DNA of 64,000 bases from Rhodoligotrophos appendicifer. Lineage in GTDB: Bacteria; Pseudomonadota; Alphaproteobacteria; Rhizobiales; Im1. The translations under genes were made by a program, and so were the position numbers. The stretch's first letter is position 1. Each line of letters opens with the position of its first letter. The DNA lies in the NCBI RefSeq assembly GCF_007474605.1, contig NZ_VHKL01000007.1, forward strand, positions 62,001 to 126,000, in the 5' to 3' direction. The notes under the pieces were generated by a model that was not told the origin of the DNA, did no database searches, and saw only the letters and a list, made by a program, of their open reading frames with translations. Positions 28,338-38,319 of the stretch are shown here, piece by piece.

Positions 28338-28948
28338 GGGATTTCGTCATCCAGTTCAAACCGGTGGCTTGCATGGGCACGACGAGCCAAAATTCGCTCA
28401 CGCCGTTGTGCCTGATAGGCACCCACACCCTCACGCACCAGATAATAGCTCAAGAGCCCAAATGCCAATCCGAGGATTATGCCTCCAACCGTCATCGGCA
28501 GCAGCACTGGTTCGATCAGATCCCAAAATCCGAACCAATTCTCCGTTGTTTCCGGTAGCAGTGAATCGGAGATACGTGGTGGCCAGGTAACGACGACCGT
28601 CTCGCTGGGCACTCGTCCCAGCAGCGTTCCTCCAAGGTTGTATGTGGCAATCCAGATCAAAGGAAATGTCAGGGGATTTCCTATAAATGTCCCTACAGCA
28701 GCAGCAATGACATTGCCCTTGAGCGCGAGAGCCATAAGTCCAGCCAGCAGCAAATGAAATCCGAGAAACGGCGTAAAGGAAACGAACACGCCGCAGGCAA
28801 TCCCCACAGCAACACGATGCGGCGACGCAGTAATCCTCCCCACACGATGCCAAGTGTAAGTCGTTGCGCGTCGCCAGCCTCGCTGTGGCCAGAACCAAGT
28901 CCGGGCGCGATCTCTGAACCCGGGCTTATCTCGTCGTCCAAAGAGCAT
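28334..28948 (-). CDS. DUF2062 membrane protein
   Basis: The 204-residue protein contains the DUF2062 pattern: [20 protein letters not shown], then [12 protein letters not shown], with about three hydrophobic segments. The family's role is unknown. It lies between rsh and acpS, an arrangement common in Rhizobiales, and overlaps acpS by four bases. An inner-membrane location is predicted. Confidence 0.87.
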   Translation of the reverse strand: MLFGRRDKPGFRDRARTWFWPQRGWRRATTYTWHRVGRITASPHRVAVGIACGVFVSFTPFLGFHLLLAGLMALALKGNVIAAAVGTFIGNPLTFPLIWIATYNLGGTLLGRVPSETVVVTWPPRISDSLLPETTENWFGFWDLIEPVLLPMTVGGIILGLAFGLLSYYLVREGVGAYQAQRRERILARRAHASHRFELDDEIP

Positions 28949-29000
28949 GCGGATCCATCAGTTGGAGGCGCTGAGGCGGAGAATGGTTCGATTCTAACGG

Positions 29001-31208
29001 CTAACCCGTCGTCCTTACAACGCTGCTAACGAGGGGACGTCGTCGGAGCGCCTCCAGTATTTTGTTCAAATGTTTGATATCGGTCACGTCCAGAAGGATT
29101 CTCACGTCGTAAAACCCTGGACCTTGAGACGTCATTTGCAGATTTTCAATGTTGCCGTCGTTCTCGCCGATCGCTTGGGTGACCTGGGCGAGAGCCCCCA
29201 CTTCGTTGTGGATCATCACATTAATGACGACTGGGAACCTCTGTTCAGGGTCGCGCTCACTATCCCACGCTAGATCAATCCAGCGCTCTGGCTCATCATC
29301 AAAGTTTTTCAGCGCCTTGGCAAAAATGGGGTAGACGATAATGCCCTCTCCTGCCGTCAGGATCCCCACAATGCGTTCTCCCGGGACAGCTCCAGTATCG
29401 GGCGCAAAGGTCAGAGGAAGGTTCGGATCCGATCCTCTGACAGGTATGGCATTCTGATCATTGCTGTGCCTGCGGCCAAGGACGGTGGGAAGGCCGATGG
29501 CCTTGCTAATCGTCTTTAGTGTGTCACTCATAACGCCGGTGGGAGGTGTCCCACTGTTGAGCCGCATGGCCTTAAGAAGATCCTCACGGGAGATCTCTCC
29601 TCGTCCCACCGCAGCAAGTACATCGGCCACCGTCTGGTTCTTGAATCCGAGCCTTGGCAACGCTGCCTCAATTTCCTTTTCGTCATACCCGTGATTGGCC
29701 TGCTTCAGCGTCCGTTCGAGCATTTCTCGCCCCAGGCCGGCATATTGTCGACGCACAGCCTGCTTGGTGGCTCTACGGATCGCGGCCCTCGCCTTTCCGG
29801 TAACAGCAAAAGCTTCCCATGCAGCAGGTGGTGTCTGTGCCTTGGAGCGAATGACATCTACTTCGTCACCATTATCCAATTCCGTGATCAGCGGCGCGTG
29901 GCGACCGTTAATGCGGCATCCCACGCAGGAGTCCCCAATATCCGTGTGGACTGCATAAGCAAAATCGATCGGCGTAGCCCCTCGCGGGAGTGCAATCAGC
30001 GCTCCTTTCGGAGTGAAGCAAAAGACCTGGTCCTGAAAAAGCTCCAACTTTGTGTGCTCTAGAAACTCCTTCGGACTGACCCCTTCCGAGAGCATATCCA
30101 CCAGATGTCGGAGCCAACGATAGGCATTCGAATCTTGATCGACAGGAACCGACCCGATGCCAGTCCCCGAATCCCCCAGATCTTTATAAAGCGCATGAGC
30201 TGCGACGCCCCTCTCCGCAACATCTTGCATCTCCTGTGTCCGGATTTGCAGTTCAACACGCTTACGATGCGGTCCAATCACCGTTGTATGGAGCGACCGA
30301 TAATCGTTTTGCTTGGGATTAGAGACATAATCCTTAAATCGACCCGGTACAGCGCGCCATGTTTGATGTACGATTCCCAACGCTTGATAGCAGGCAGCGA
30401 TATCTTCTACGACTACACGAAAACCATAGATGTCGGAGAGTTGACCGAGAGAAATATGCTTGCGTTCCATTTTCCGCCATATGGCGTAAGGACGCTTTTC
30501 TCTTCCTCTTACTGTCGCTTGGAGAGCATGATCAGCCAATTTGGCCCGCAATGCCTCCTCGATCTCTGCCAGAATATCCCCGCTTTCGTCACGGAGCCGC
30601 GTTAGTCGCTCGGTGATCGTGCGGTGTGCATCAGGATTGAGAACTCTGAAGGACAGATCCTCCAGTTCCTCGCGCATCTGCTGCATACCCATGCGGCCGG
30701 CAAGAGGCGCATAGATATCCATGGTCTCTTGAGCAATTCGCAGGCTCTTATCACGTGCCATATGCTGGATCGTGCGCATGTTGTGCAGGCGATCGGCCAA
30801 CTTGACGAGCAAAACCCGGATATCCTGGGAAATCGCTACAAGTAATTTGCGGAGATTCTCTGCTTGCGCAGCCTCTTTGGTCGCAAGATCAAGCTTCTTG
30901 ATTTTTGTCAGGCCGTCGACAAGAGACGCAATGTCCGTTCCAAATAGCTCCTCTATCTCCTTTTCAGTGGAGCCAGTGTCCTCGACCACATCGTGTAACA
31001 GAGCTGCCACGATCGTTGAGTCATCAAGCTTAAGCTCTGTGAGGATCGCCGCGACTTCGAGAGGGTGAGAGAAATACGGAGCGCCGGATGCGCGTTTCTG
31101 AGCGCCATGAGCGCGCATTGCGTACACATAGGCCTTGTTCAGCAATGTTTCGTCGGCATCGGGATCGTAGCTTTGAACCTTTTCGACGAGTTCATATTGA
31201 CGCATCAT
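29001..31208 (-). CDS. rsh: Bifunctional (p)ppGpp synthetase/hydrolase (Rsh/SpoT-RelA)
   Basis: This 735-residue enzyme makes and degrades the alarmone (p)ppGpp. The HD hydrolase site is intact (His48, His72-Asp73, and ED at 76-77 in LLHDVVEDT). The synthetase region includes RFKDYVSNPKQNDYRSLHTT. TGS (VFCFTPKGALIALPRGATPI) and C-terminal ACT domains follow. Both activities appear intact, as expected for the single long Rsh of alphaproteobacteria. It lies just downstream of rpoZ; the omega subunit is part of the ppGpp-binding site on RNA polymerase in several bacteria. Confidence 0.95.
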   Translation of the reverse strand: MMRQYELVEKVQSYDPDADETLLNKAYVYAMRAHGAQKRASGAPYFSHPLEVAAILTELKLDDSTIVAALLHDVVEDTGSTEKEIEELFGTDIASLVDGLTKIKKLDLATKEAAQAENLRKLLVAISQDIRVLLVKLADRLHNMRTIQHMARDKSLRIAQETMDIYAPLAGRMGMQQMREELEDLSFRVLNPDAHRTITERLTRLRDESGDILAEIEEALRAKLADHALQATVRGREKRPYAIWRKMERKHISLGQLSDIYGFRVVVEDIAACYQALGIVHQTWRAVPGRFKDYVSNPKQNDYRSLHTTVIGPHRKRVELQIRTQEMQDVAERGVAAHALYKDLGDSGTGIGSVPVDQDSNAYRWLRHLVDMLSEGVSPKEFLEHTKLELFQDQVFCFTPKGALIALPRGATPIDFAYAVHTDIGDSCVGCRINGRHAPLITELDNGDEVDVIRSKAQTPPAAWEAFAVTGKARAAIRRATKQAVRRQYAGLGREMLERTLKQANHGYDEKEIEAALPRLGFKNQTVADVLAAVGRGEISREDLLKAMRLNSGTPPTGVMSDTLKTISKAIGLPTVLGRRHSNDQNAIPVRGSDPNLPLTFAPDTGAVPGERIVGILTAGEGIIVYPIFAKALKNFDDEPERWIDLAWDSERDPEQRFPVVINVMIHNEVGALAQVTQAIGENDGNIENLQMTSQGPGFYDVRILLDVTDIKHLNKILEALRRRPLVSSVVRTTG

Positions 31209-31277
31209 TGCCGAACTAACTCTGTTTTGCTTGATATCTCATAAGGCGGCCCACGATCTTGAGCTAAGTTGATGAAA

Positions 31278-31314
31278 ACAAAAAGACCGGAGCAGCCATA
31301 TTCGCCACTCCGGT
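31278..31314 (-). terminator. Rho-independent terminator after rpoZ
   Basis: Read on the minus strand, ACCGGAG (31314-31308) pairs with CTCCGGT (31292-31286) around a 15-base loop and is followed by CTTTTTGTTTT. It lies about 28 bp beyond the rpoZ stop at 31342, so it probably separates rpoZ from rsh. Confidence 0.7.
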
Positions 31315-31341
31315 TCAAAAGAAACATGATGTTTATTGATT

Positions 31342-31749
31342 TTACAGACCAGACCGCGAACTACCGGGACTTTCCGCGGGCGGAAGCCCTTCGAGGCCAC
31401 GCAAAAGGTCTTCCTCGCTCATCCGATCAAAGACGACATCGTCGTCATCTGCGCCTTCGAACTTAGCTGTGCTTGTTGGTGAGGCCAGCATCGGCGCAGT
31501 CTCGGCCTCAGGTTCATCCACCTCAACATATTTCTGCATCGAGTGGATGAGATCCTCGGAAAGATCGCCTTTATCGAGGGTTGCATCGGCAATCTCACGC
31601 AGCGCTACGACGGGATTTTTGTCGTTGTCCCGGTCGATCGTCAATGCTGACCCCTGTGCAATGGAACGCGCACGGTGGCCGGCAAGCAGAACCAACTCGA
31701 ATCGGTTCGGCACCTTTTCAATGCAGTCTTCTACGGTGACGCGCGCCAT
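31342..31749 (-). CDS. rpoZ: RNA polymerase omega subunit
   Basis: The 135-residue protein begins [20 protein letters not shown] and continues [11 protein letters not shown], the omega signature, with a C-terminal acidic extension typical of alphaproteobacteria ([17 protein letters not shown]). Omega assists assembly of RNA polymerase. A clear terminator follows at 31278-31314. Confidence 0.95.
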   Translation of the reverse strand: MARVTVEDCIEKVPNRFELVLLAGHRARSIAQGSALTIDRDNDKNPVVALREIADATLDKGDLSEDLIHSMQKYVEVDEPEAETAPMLASPTSTAKFEGADDDDVVFDRMSEEDLLRGLEGLPPAESPGSSRSGL

Positions 31750-31856
31750 AGAGCTCGCCTCCTCATGTGGTCAAATGCGACGGATGAACGCTTATGTAGG
31801 CGCAGCCGCTCAAAAAGGCAAGTCGTCGAACCCAGGCTCTGCAACCAGCCGGATGG

Positions 31857-32423
31857 CTACTGTACAATTACCGTTGCCCCGACCTTCACCCTGGAATAGA
31901 GGTCGATCACCTCCTCGTTCACCATTCTGATGCAACCGCTAGACACCGCTTGACCGATTGTCCAGGGCTGGCTGGTGCCGTGGATCCGGTAAATTGTACT
32001 GCCTATGTACATCGCGCGAGCTCCCAACGGATTATCTGGACCACCAGGCATGTAGGCAGGGAGCCCCGGCTGGCGCTTGTGCATTTCGGCCGGTGGGGTC
32101 CAACCAGGCCACTCGGCCTTTCGCGTCACCCGATGGGTTCCCTTCCAGGTGAACCCATCACGCCCGACGCCCACGCCGTAGACCATCGCCTGCTTACCGG
32201 GAAGCACCAGATAGAGTTTTCGCTCCGCAGTACGAACAATGATTGTTCCAGGTTTTTGCGGGCCGTCGAATGCCTCCAGTCGCTTGCCGGAATAATCGGT
32301 CTTATATGCTGCCTTCCCGGGCATAGCGGCAGAAAAATTATAACGACTTTGAGTCATCCCGCTTTGCGCGGAGAGCATCAATAGTGCAGCCGATGCAAGG
32401 ATAAGCTTTACCCCCATAGCCAT
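31857..32423 (-). CDS. L,D-transpeptidase (YkuD domain)
   Basis: The start ATG 32423 follows GAGGACGTGAAC and gives 188 residues with a signal peptide (MAMGVKLILASAALLMLSAQ). The YkuD active site is complete: YRIHGTSQPWTIG and SSGCIRMVNEEVIDLY, with the nucleophile in SSGC. Such enzymes form 3-3 peptidoglycan cross-links or attach proteins to the wall in the periplasm. A longer upstream frame (to 32510) lacks a credible N-terminus. Confidence 0.9.
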   Translation of the reverse strand: MAMGVKLILASAALLMLSAQSGMTQSRYNFSAAMPGKAAYKTDYSGKRLEAFDGPQKPGTIIVRTAERKLYLVLPGKQAMVYGVGVGRDGFTWKGTHRVTRKAEWPGWTPPAEMHKRQPGLPAYMPGGPDNPLGARAMYIGSTIYRIHGTSQPWTIGQAVSSGCIRMVNEEVIDLYSRVKVGATVIVQ

Positions 32424-32496
32424 GTTCACGTCCTCAAATGGAGCATATTCCTCTGACATACAGGCAGTAGGGAGGATTACAAGAAAGTTAAATGTT

Positions 32497-32518
32497 CCGG
32501 CCCTGAGCATAGGGGCGG
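32497..32518. terminator. Hairpin downstream of folK (weak terminator candidate)
   Basis: CCGGCCCT (32497-32504) and AGGGGCGG (32511-32518) form an 8-bp stem with one mismatch and a 6-base loop, about 40 bp beyond the folK stop. On the minus strand it is followed by AACATTT rather than a clean T-run, so termination would be weak. Confidence 0.3.
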
Positions 32519-32558
32519 AATTGTGATGCGATGTCTATTTTTGAGTGTGGCATTTTGA

Positions 32559-33107
32559 TCACGCCCGACCCAGTATACGGCCTCCTCGCGCGGGCATCAG
32601 ACGATTGCCCATTTGAGCTGCTGTGAGCCCACTGATGGGGTGGTGCCAGAACGGTGCTATCTCCTGAATAGGACGAAGTACAAAGGGTCGAAGCGGCAGC
32701 TCAGGGTGCGGCAGAACCAGTGGATGTCTGCGCCCTGCTTTCCATTCCTGATGGGTCGGACGTCGAGTGACCAAGTCACCATAGGCCAGAAGGTCCAGAT
32801 CAAGCACTCTTGGTCCCCATCGTTCGCCGCGCTTCCTTCCGGCCCGATGTTCAATCGTGTGCAAACGCTTCAATAACGCGTGGGGCGGCAAATGCGTCGT
32901 CACGGCAATGACAGCATTAGCGAAAGAGGGTTGGTGCAGTTTGCCGTATGGCGATGTTCGCAAGATCGTCGAGGCTCTCAGGACGAAAATTTCGGAATCC
33001 GAAAAGCTGCCAATGGCACGCTCCACTGTTTCGGCCGGCGTGCCCCATGGACCGGACAAGTTGCTCCCCAATCCGATGAGAATTTGCGACGAGCAGACTG
33101 GAAACAT
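32559..33107 (-). CDS. folK: 2-amino-4-hydroxy-6-hydroxymethyldihydropteridine pyrophosphokinase
   Basis: FolK transfers pyrophosphate from ATP to the pterin in folate synthesis. The 182-residue protein has ILIGLGSNL near the start, the central motif GERWGPRVLDLDLLAYGD and the C-terminal PLVLPHPELPLRPFVL. Length and motifs are normal. It is divergent from the NYN-domain gene. Confidence 0.94.
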   Translation of the reverse strand: MFPVCSSQILIGLGSNLSGPWGTPAETVERAIGSFSDSEIFVLRASTILRTSPYGKLHQPSFANAVIAVTTHLPPHALLKRLHTIEHRAGRKRGERWGPRVLDLDLLAYGDLVTRRPTHQEWKAGRRHPLVLPHPELPLRPFVLRPIQEIAPFWHHPISGLTAAQMGNRLMPARGGRILGRA

Positions 33108-33132
33108 TACTGGACTGTGACCTTTATTGAAC

Positions 33133-33171
33133 GCTGTTATAACAAGGCGAAGTCGCTTATAACGACTTCGC
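33133..33171. promoter_or_regulatory. Shared TATAAC motif plus strong hairpin in folK/NYN interval
   Basis: GCTGTTATAACAAG (33133-33146) repeats the word at 23596-23609. It is followed at once by a perfect 9-bp hairpin, GCGAAGTCG (33147-33155) with CGACTTCGC (33163-33171), whose loop carries a second TTATAA. A further 6-bp hairpin lies at 33206-33231 (TGCCAC/GTGGCA). No T-run follows, so a leader or operator role is likelier than termination. Confidence 0.45.
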
Positions 33172-33289
33172 TTAAGATAGGTCTCGACGGACCGCTGGGG
33201 GATGGTGCCACACAGAAATATGGCTGTGGCAACCCAATTTCATGATGCGGCTCGCGACAAGACGGTTCTATTAGAACGCAGGAGAACCC

Positions 33290-33895
33290 ATGTTCTTTTA
33301 CCCGGGCGAACGCGCCGCCCTTTTTATAGACGGAGCGAACCTATACGCGACCGCCAAAGCGCTTGGTTTCGATATTGATTACAAGCGTTTACTGACAATC
33401 TTCAGAACGAAGGGACGTCTCGTCAGGGCGATATATTATACGGCGCTCGTTGATGATTCAGAGTATTCGCCTATTCGGCCATTGATCGACTGGCTCGATT
33501 ACAATGGTTACTCGGTGGTCACGAAGCCCACGAGAGAATTCACAGACAGCCTTGGGCGTCGGAAAATCAAGGGCAACATGGACATCGAACTTGCAGTCGA
33601 TGTGATGGAGATGTCCAGCAGCCTAGACCATGTCATTCTGTTTTCAGGAGACGGCGATTTTCGGTCTCTTGTCGAGGCCGTCCAGCGCAAGGGCCTACGG
33701 GTGAGCGTAATATCAACGCTGGCGACAAAACCACCAATGGTCTCCGATGATCTTCGGCGGCAGGCAGATCAGTTCATTGATCTGATGGAGCTTCGGAGTG
33801 AAATTGGACGCGAAACCAACGAGCGGGAACCCGCCAAGCGAGACGATCAATACGTTCCACGCGATGATGATTTCGAGGATTTCGCTGATATCTGA
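33290..33895 (+). CDS. NYN-domain (LabA/DUF88-type) putative ribonuclease
   Basis: The 201-residue protein matches the LabA/DUF88 branch of NYN domains: FIDGANLYA near the start, KGNMDIELAVD in the middle and LFSGDGDFRSL afterwards, together giving the acidic metal site of PIN/NYN nucleases. The C-terminal 30 residues are charged. It probably acts on RNA in the cytoplasm; the substrate is unknown. A gene of this type close to folK and rpoZ is common in Rhizobiales. The stop is five bases before the next gene. Confidence 0.9.
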   Translation: MFFYPGERAALFIDGANLYATAKALGFDIDYKRLLTIFRTKGRLVRAIYYTALVDDSEYSPIRPLIDWLDYNGYSVVTKPTREFTDSLGRRKIKGNMDIELAVDVMEMSSSLDHVILFSGDGDFRSLVEAVQRKGLRVSVISTLATKPPMVSDDLRRQADQFIDLMELRSEIGRETNEREPAKRDDQYVPRDDDFEDFADI

Positions 33896-33900
33896 TTGCC

Positions 33901-34557
33901 ATGGTGCTCACTCCGATCCTGCCTGCCGAACCCTCTAGGGATTGTCCACTGTGTCCACGCTTGGTGGAGTTCCGCGAGGAAGCTCGCCGGCTTCACCCGG
34001 ATTGGCATAACGCGCCGGTGCCTTGCTTCGGCGACCCGAAGGCCCGTCTCATCATTGCCGGGCTAGCCCCGGGCATGAAGGGCGCGAACCGGACTGGTCG
34101 TCCATTCACAGGCGATTACGCTGGTCATCTTCTTTATGGAACATTGCTTCAGTTCGGGCTCGCCGAAGGCGTGTATGAGCAGCGGCCTGACGATACGCTA
34201 CGTCTGAAGGGGTGCGTCATTGCGAATTCGGTTCGTTGTGTTCCGCCGCAAAACAAGCCGACGCCGGCCGAAATCCGAACCTGCAACCGCTTTCTCGCCG
34301 GCGCATTTGCCCTCTATCCTAAGGCTAAAATCATCCTTGCTTTGGGCAAGATAGCCCACGATTCCGTTTTGATGGCGCTTGGCGTAAAGGCATCGTCTTA
34401 TCGTTTCGGCCATGGGAGCATCCACGAAATCGGCAGCACCGTCCTCTTCGATAGTTACCACTGTTCACGCTACAATACTCAGACCTACCGGCTAACACCC
34501 AAAATGTTTGCCGAAGTGGTTGGCGCAGCGGCAGCACGAGCAGGCCTCAGTCCTTAA
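33901..34557 (+). CDS. Uracil-DNA glycosylase, family 5 (UdgB-like)
   Basis: The 218-residue protein removes uracil or other damaged bases from DNA. Motif A reads [19 protein letters not shown], the family 5 form without the usual catalytic Asp/Asn of family 1. Four cysteines suitable for a 4Fe-4S cluster are visible: CPLC near residue 15, then [17 protein letters not shown]. Motif B is [11 protein letters not shown]. It follows the NYN gene by five bases and its stop overlaps convergent smpB. Confidence 0.88.
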   Translation: MVLTPILPAEPSRDCPLCPRLVEFREEARRLHPDWHNAPVPCFGDPKARLIIAGLAPGMKGANRTGRPFTGDYAGHLLYGTLLQFGLAEGVYEQRPDDTLRLKGCVIANSVRCVPPQNKPTPAEIRTCNRFLAGAFALYPKAKIILALGKIAHDSVLMALGVKASSYRFGHGSIHEIGSTVLFDSYHCSRYNTQTYRLTPKMFAEVVGAAAARAGLSP

Positions 34558-35036
34558 TTGTGTTCGCGCAGAACCCGGGCCTTCTCGCGTTCCCAGGAGC
34601 GTTCCTTCAAATGCTCTCGTTTGTCGTGAGCCTTTCTGCCCTTAGCCAGAGCAATCTCGGCCTTGGCGAACCCCTTCTCATTAAAATAGATGCGCAACGG
34701 CACTACCGTCAGGCCTTCTTTCTGAATTGCCCCCGACAGTCGGTCGATCTGCCGGCGATGCATCAAAAGTTTTCGTGGTCGTCGGGGCTCATGATTAAAG
34801 CGGTTGCCCTGTCCATATTCGGGGATATAGGCGTTAATTAGCTTCAGCTCGGCGCCATCCATGGTGGCGTATGATTCACCAAGCCCGGCTTTGCCTTCCC
34901 GCAGACTCTTGACCTCCGTCCCGTGAAGCGAAAGCCCCGCTTCAAAGGTCTCCATGATTTCATAATCAAAGCGCGCACGGCGGTTGTCAGCCACGACCAG
35001 TCGGCCATCCTTGCTCTTGTTTTTGGTACCTGTCAT
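34554..35036 (-). CDS. smpB: SsrA-binding protein SmpB
   Basis: SmpB carries tmRNA to stalled ribosomes. The 160-residue protein has the conserved [35 protein letters not shown] and [19 protein letters not shown] segments. Length is normal. It is seven bases downstream of dapA on the same strand, the usual dapA-smpB pair. Confidence 0.96.
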   Translation of the reverse strand: MTGTKNKSKDGRLVVADNRRARFDYEIMETFEAGLSLHGTEVKSLREGKAGLGESYATMDGAELKLINAYIPEYGQGNRFNHEPRRPRKLLMHRRQIDRLSGAIQKEGLTVVPLRIYFNEKGFAKAEIALAKGRKAHDKREHLKERSWEREKARVLREHN

Positions 35037-35043
35037 TTCGTGC

Positions 35044-35922
35044 CTAGTTTACCAGTCCCGCGTGTCGCATGGCGGCGTCGACGATCCGTTTTGTCGCTTC
35101 GGTGGGCTCCACCATCGGCAAACGGATTTCGCTGGTGCTGCGACCCAGCAGACTTGCCGCGTATTTTACGGGGGCGGGACTCGTCTCGACGAACAAGGCC
35201 GAGTGAAGGGGCATCAATCGATCCTGCAATACGAGGGCTTTGGAGAAGTCGCCCGCCAAACATGCCTCCTGGAAATCGGCACATAGACGTGGCGCGACAT
35301 TCGCTGTTACTGAAATCGCCCCTTGGCCACCATGCGCCATAAAACCCAGGGTCGCCGCATCCTCCCCGCACAGCTGAAGAAAGTCAGGGCCAATTTGATT
35401 CCTCTGGAGGCTTGCGCGAGACATGTCTCCGGTTGCATCCTTCACACCGACAATATTCGGAAGATCCCGAAACAACCGAGCCATGATCTCAACGGATATA
35501 TTCGTAATCGTTCGGCCCGGTACATTATAGATGATTATTGGAATGTCTGCACTTTCAGCGACGGCCTTGAAGTGCTGATAGAGCCCTTCCTGGGTTGGCT
35601 TATTGTAGTAGGGCACCACAACAAGAGCGGCATCCGCTTTTGCCGAGTGGGCAAACTTCGTTAGTGATACAGCTTCATCAGTACTGTTGGACCCGGTGCC
35701 GGCAATCACAGGGACCCGCCCCGCTGAGGCCTCTACTGCAAGAGTTATCACTCTTTCGTGCTCGTCATGATCAAGAGTCGGCGATTCGCCGGTGGTTCCC
35801 ACCGGCACCAGTCCGTGCGAACCCTCACAAATCTGCCAGTCAACAAAATCCTGAAAGGCAAGTTCGTCCACGGCGCCGTTGCGCATAGGGGTGATCAAAG
35901 CAGTGATCGAACCCTTAAACAT
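35044..35922 (-). CDS. dapA: 4-hydroxy-tetrahydrodipicolinate synthase
   Basis: DapA condenses pyruvate with aspartate semialdehyde in the lysine/diaminopimelate pathway. The 292-residue barrel has [12 protein letters not shown], the active-site Tyr in YNVPGRT, and the Schiff-base Lys in GVKDATGD. Length and motifs are normal. It is cotranscribed with smpB. Confidence 0.96.
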   Translation of the reverse strand: MFKGSITALITPMRNGAVDELAFQDFVDWQICEGSHGLVPVGTTGESPTLDHDEHERVITLAVEASAGRVPVIAGTGSNSTDEAVSLTKFAHSAKADAALVVVPYYNKPTQEGLYQHFKAVAESADIPIIIYNVPGRTITNISVEIMARLFRDLPNIVGVKDATGDMSRASLQRNQIGPDFLQLCGEDAATLGFMAHGGQGAISVTANVAPRLCADFQEACLAGDFSKALVLQDRLMPLHSALFVETSPAPVKYAASLLGRSTSEIRLPMVEPTEATKRIVDAAMRHAGLVN

Positions 35923-36160
35923 CGTTGTCTCCTAAGCCTTTCCCAGCATATTAGCCGGGCCTTCGCTGCGATAATTTAAAGAGCAGCGACCATAGTCTGA
36001 TGCGGCGCGGCCAGCAAGCTGAACAGCCCAGAGGGCACTCGCGGCTTGCGTAACGATAGAGCAATATCTTTCAATCATAGTGGCCAGCCAATTAACCAAT
36101 TCCCTAACAATGAATTTGGGGCTCGAATTCAATCTCAAGTTAGGCCAAACTGAGTTGGAC

Positions 36161-38302
36161 ATGAGTAAAGCAGTCAGTTCAAAGACGAAACATGCCCATT
36201 TGGGGCTGGTGCGAGGTTTCCGTCGGTCGCGCGCGTTTGGCGTGGTGATCCTATCATTATTCCTCGCATCTTCCTTCAGCCGCGAGGCGGCGGCAGTCGA
36301 TGCGAATTTCACCTTGGCCGTCAGCCGTACGCTTTCTGGGAAGCATAATGAAGCACAAGCTTTGGCCGACAGGCTTTCCGACCCCGTACAAAGGAAGGTC
36401 GTTGAATGGCTCTTCGTTCAGAGTGGTTCGCCGGATGTCGGCTATAACAGAATTATAGCCTTTTTGCGCAATAACCCCACTTGGCCTCAACGAGATCTGA
36501 TCACCAAGCGGCTTGAAAAGGCTTTCTACGACGGAAATCCGTCCGCCTCCGTCCTGCAAGATTATTTCTCAACGGCAAAACCGATCGGCTATGCCGGGAT
36601 GCTATCTTTAGCCCGACTTTACGTCTTGGAAGGGAACCGGTCCGAAGCCGCGCGCTGGGCAGGAAAAGCTTGGCGGGAAACGGATTTCTCGGCCGAGAGC
36701 GAAAAGCGAGTCCTAGCAGAGTTCGGCTCGCTCATCTCATCCGCAGATCATCGTCGACGGCTCGTGCAGCAAATCTATGATCAGAATACAGCCGCAGCCG
36801 CCCGTACCGCGGCCCGGATATCCACGGACCATGTCCGGATGGTTCAGGCTGCCAAAGCTCTCTTTGCCGAGTCGAGCGGCGGTCTAAAGCTCCTGAACTC
36901 TCTCCCGGCAAGCCTGCGCAACCAGCCCGTGATGCTTTACCCTCTGGTGCGCTATTATCGTAGGGCCGGTCAGGAGGCGCAGGCCAGAGCTATCGCCTCG
37001 ACGATCAACCCCGCCCCTGGGGAAATGGACGATCCTTACGCCTGGTGGGTCGAGAAGCGAATGCTCGCAAGACAGGCCCTCACCCCGAATTCGCCCAAGG
37101 CGTGGGCAGAAGCCTACACCCTTGTTCGCTCTCATGGCTACAATGAGGGATCCGGACTCGATGAGGGTGAGTTCCTCGCAGGCTGGATTGCCTTGCGGTA
37201 TCTCAACGACCCTCAGAAGGCCCTCGTGCACTTTCAACAGCTGCGCCGAGTGGTCACCAGTCAGGAAAAGGTCGCGCAAGCCGAGTATTGGCTCGGCCGC
37301 ACCCGAATGGTGCTTGGTGACGGCCGTGCCGCGCAAGCCCACTTCTCGACAGCTGCTCGGTATCAGTACACCTTTTACGGTCTCTTATCACGAGATCAGA
37401 TCGGGCTGAGCGGGAAGCAATTACCCGTTGGCGGCACGCCGGAGGTGTCTGACAAGCTGATCGCTTCTGTCAGCCGTTCCAATGAGCTCCTGGCGGCAGC
37501 ACAGTTACTGGCCGGTGCCGGCCAACAGAGGTTGTTGTCCCAGTTCTTCGTGGCCGCCGCCAGACATTCGAAAAGTGCGGACGAGGCAGCAACTGTTGCA
37601 ACCGTGGCATGGCGGCTTAAGGCTCCGAACCTCGCATTGCGTAGCGCCCGCACTGCTGCCACCAAAGGGTTTGATCTTGGCGCCTTCGCCTACCCGGTCA
37701 ATGCCGTTCCCTCTTTCAAGCCTATCAAGACCGTAGATCCGGCCCTCATGTATGGTGTGATCCGTCAGGAAAGTGAGTTCAACCCCGTCGCCGTGAGCGG
37801 AGCCGGGGCCCGTGGTCTGATGCAGATCATGCCTGATACTGCGCGACTCGTTGCGCGTCAGCATCGGCAGCCCTTTCAGCCCGCAAAGCTTACTGACCCG
37901 ACTTACAGTCTTGCGCTGGGCACCGCTCATCTCAGCGACCTCGTAGACGGTTTCGGCGGCTCCTATATCATGACGCTGGTCGCCTACAACGCCGGTCCCC
38001 GGCGAGTCAGCGAGTGGAATTCGCGTTTCGGTGATCCCCGCAAGGGGCAAATTGATCCCATCGATTGGATAGAGTCGATCCCGTTTGCGGAGACGCGGGA
38101 ATACGTCCAGAAGATCATGGCAAATGTCATCGTATACCGTGCGCGGCTGACCCCTAAGCAGGTGATGGGAATGACGAGCGAGATCTCTCGAGGCGGGACC
38201 GCTCGAACCTCTCGTTCTTCCTCACCTGAAAATATCGCATCGACAGAGGATCGCTGCAGCGGCGCGAGTACCATTGAGCGTTTGATCTCCTCCTGCAATT
38301 AG
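36161..38302 (+). CDS. slt: Soluble lytic murein transglycosylase
   Basis: The enzyme cleaves peptidoglycan glycan strands to 1,6-anhydro products in the periplasm. ATG 36161 (MSKAVSSKTKHAHLGL) is preferred because a signal peptide follows (FGVVILSLFLASSFSREAAA); the frame is open to 36080. A long helical superhelix (about residues 50-490) precedes the C-terminal SLT domain, with catalytic Glu in VIRQESEFNPVAVSGAGARG and the later LVAYNAGPRRV. The last 50 residues are Ser/Thr-rich. The 713-residue size fits the family. Confidence 0.92.
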   Translation: MSKAVSSKTKHAHLGLVRGFRRSRAFGVVILSLFLASSFSREAAAVDANFTLAVSRTLSGKHNEAQALADRLSDPVQRKVVEWLFVQSGSPDVGYNRIIAFLRNNPTWPQRDLITKRLEKAFYDGNPSASVLQDYFSTAKPIGYAGMLSLARLYVLEGNRSEAARWAGKAWRETDFSAESEKRVLAEFGSLISSADHRRRLVQQIYDQNTAAAARTAARISTDHVRMVQAAKALFAESSGGLKLLNSLPASLRNQPVMLYPLVRYYRRAGQEAQARAIASTINPAPGEMDDPYAWWVEKRMLARQALTPNSPKAWAEAYTLVRSHGYNEGSGLDEGEFLAGWIALRYLNDPQKALVHFQQLRRVVTSQEKVAQAEYWLGRTRMVLGDGRAAQAHFSTAARYQYTFYGLLSRDQIGLSGKQLPVGGTPEVSDKLIASVSRSNELLAAAQLLAGAGQQRLLSQFFVAAARHSKSADEAATVATVAWRLKAPNLALRSARTAATKGFDLGAFAYPVNAVPSFKPIKTVDPALMYGVIRQESEFNPVAVSGAGARGLMQIMPDTARLVARQHRQPFQPAKLTDPTYSLALGTAHLSDLVDGFGGSYIMTLVAYNAGPRRVSEWNSRFGDPRKGQIDPIDWIESIPFAETREYVQKIMANVIVYRARLTPKQVMGMTSEISRGGTARTSRSSSPENIASTEDRCSGASTIERLISSCN

Positions 38303-38319
38303 CCTCAGATCCGGCCGAA

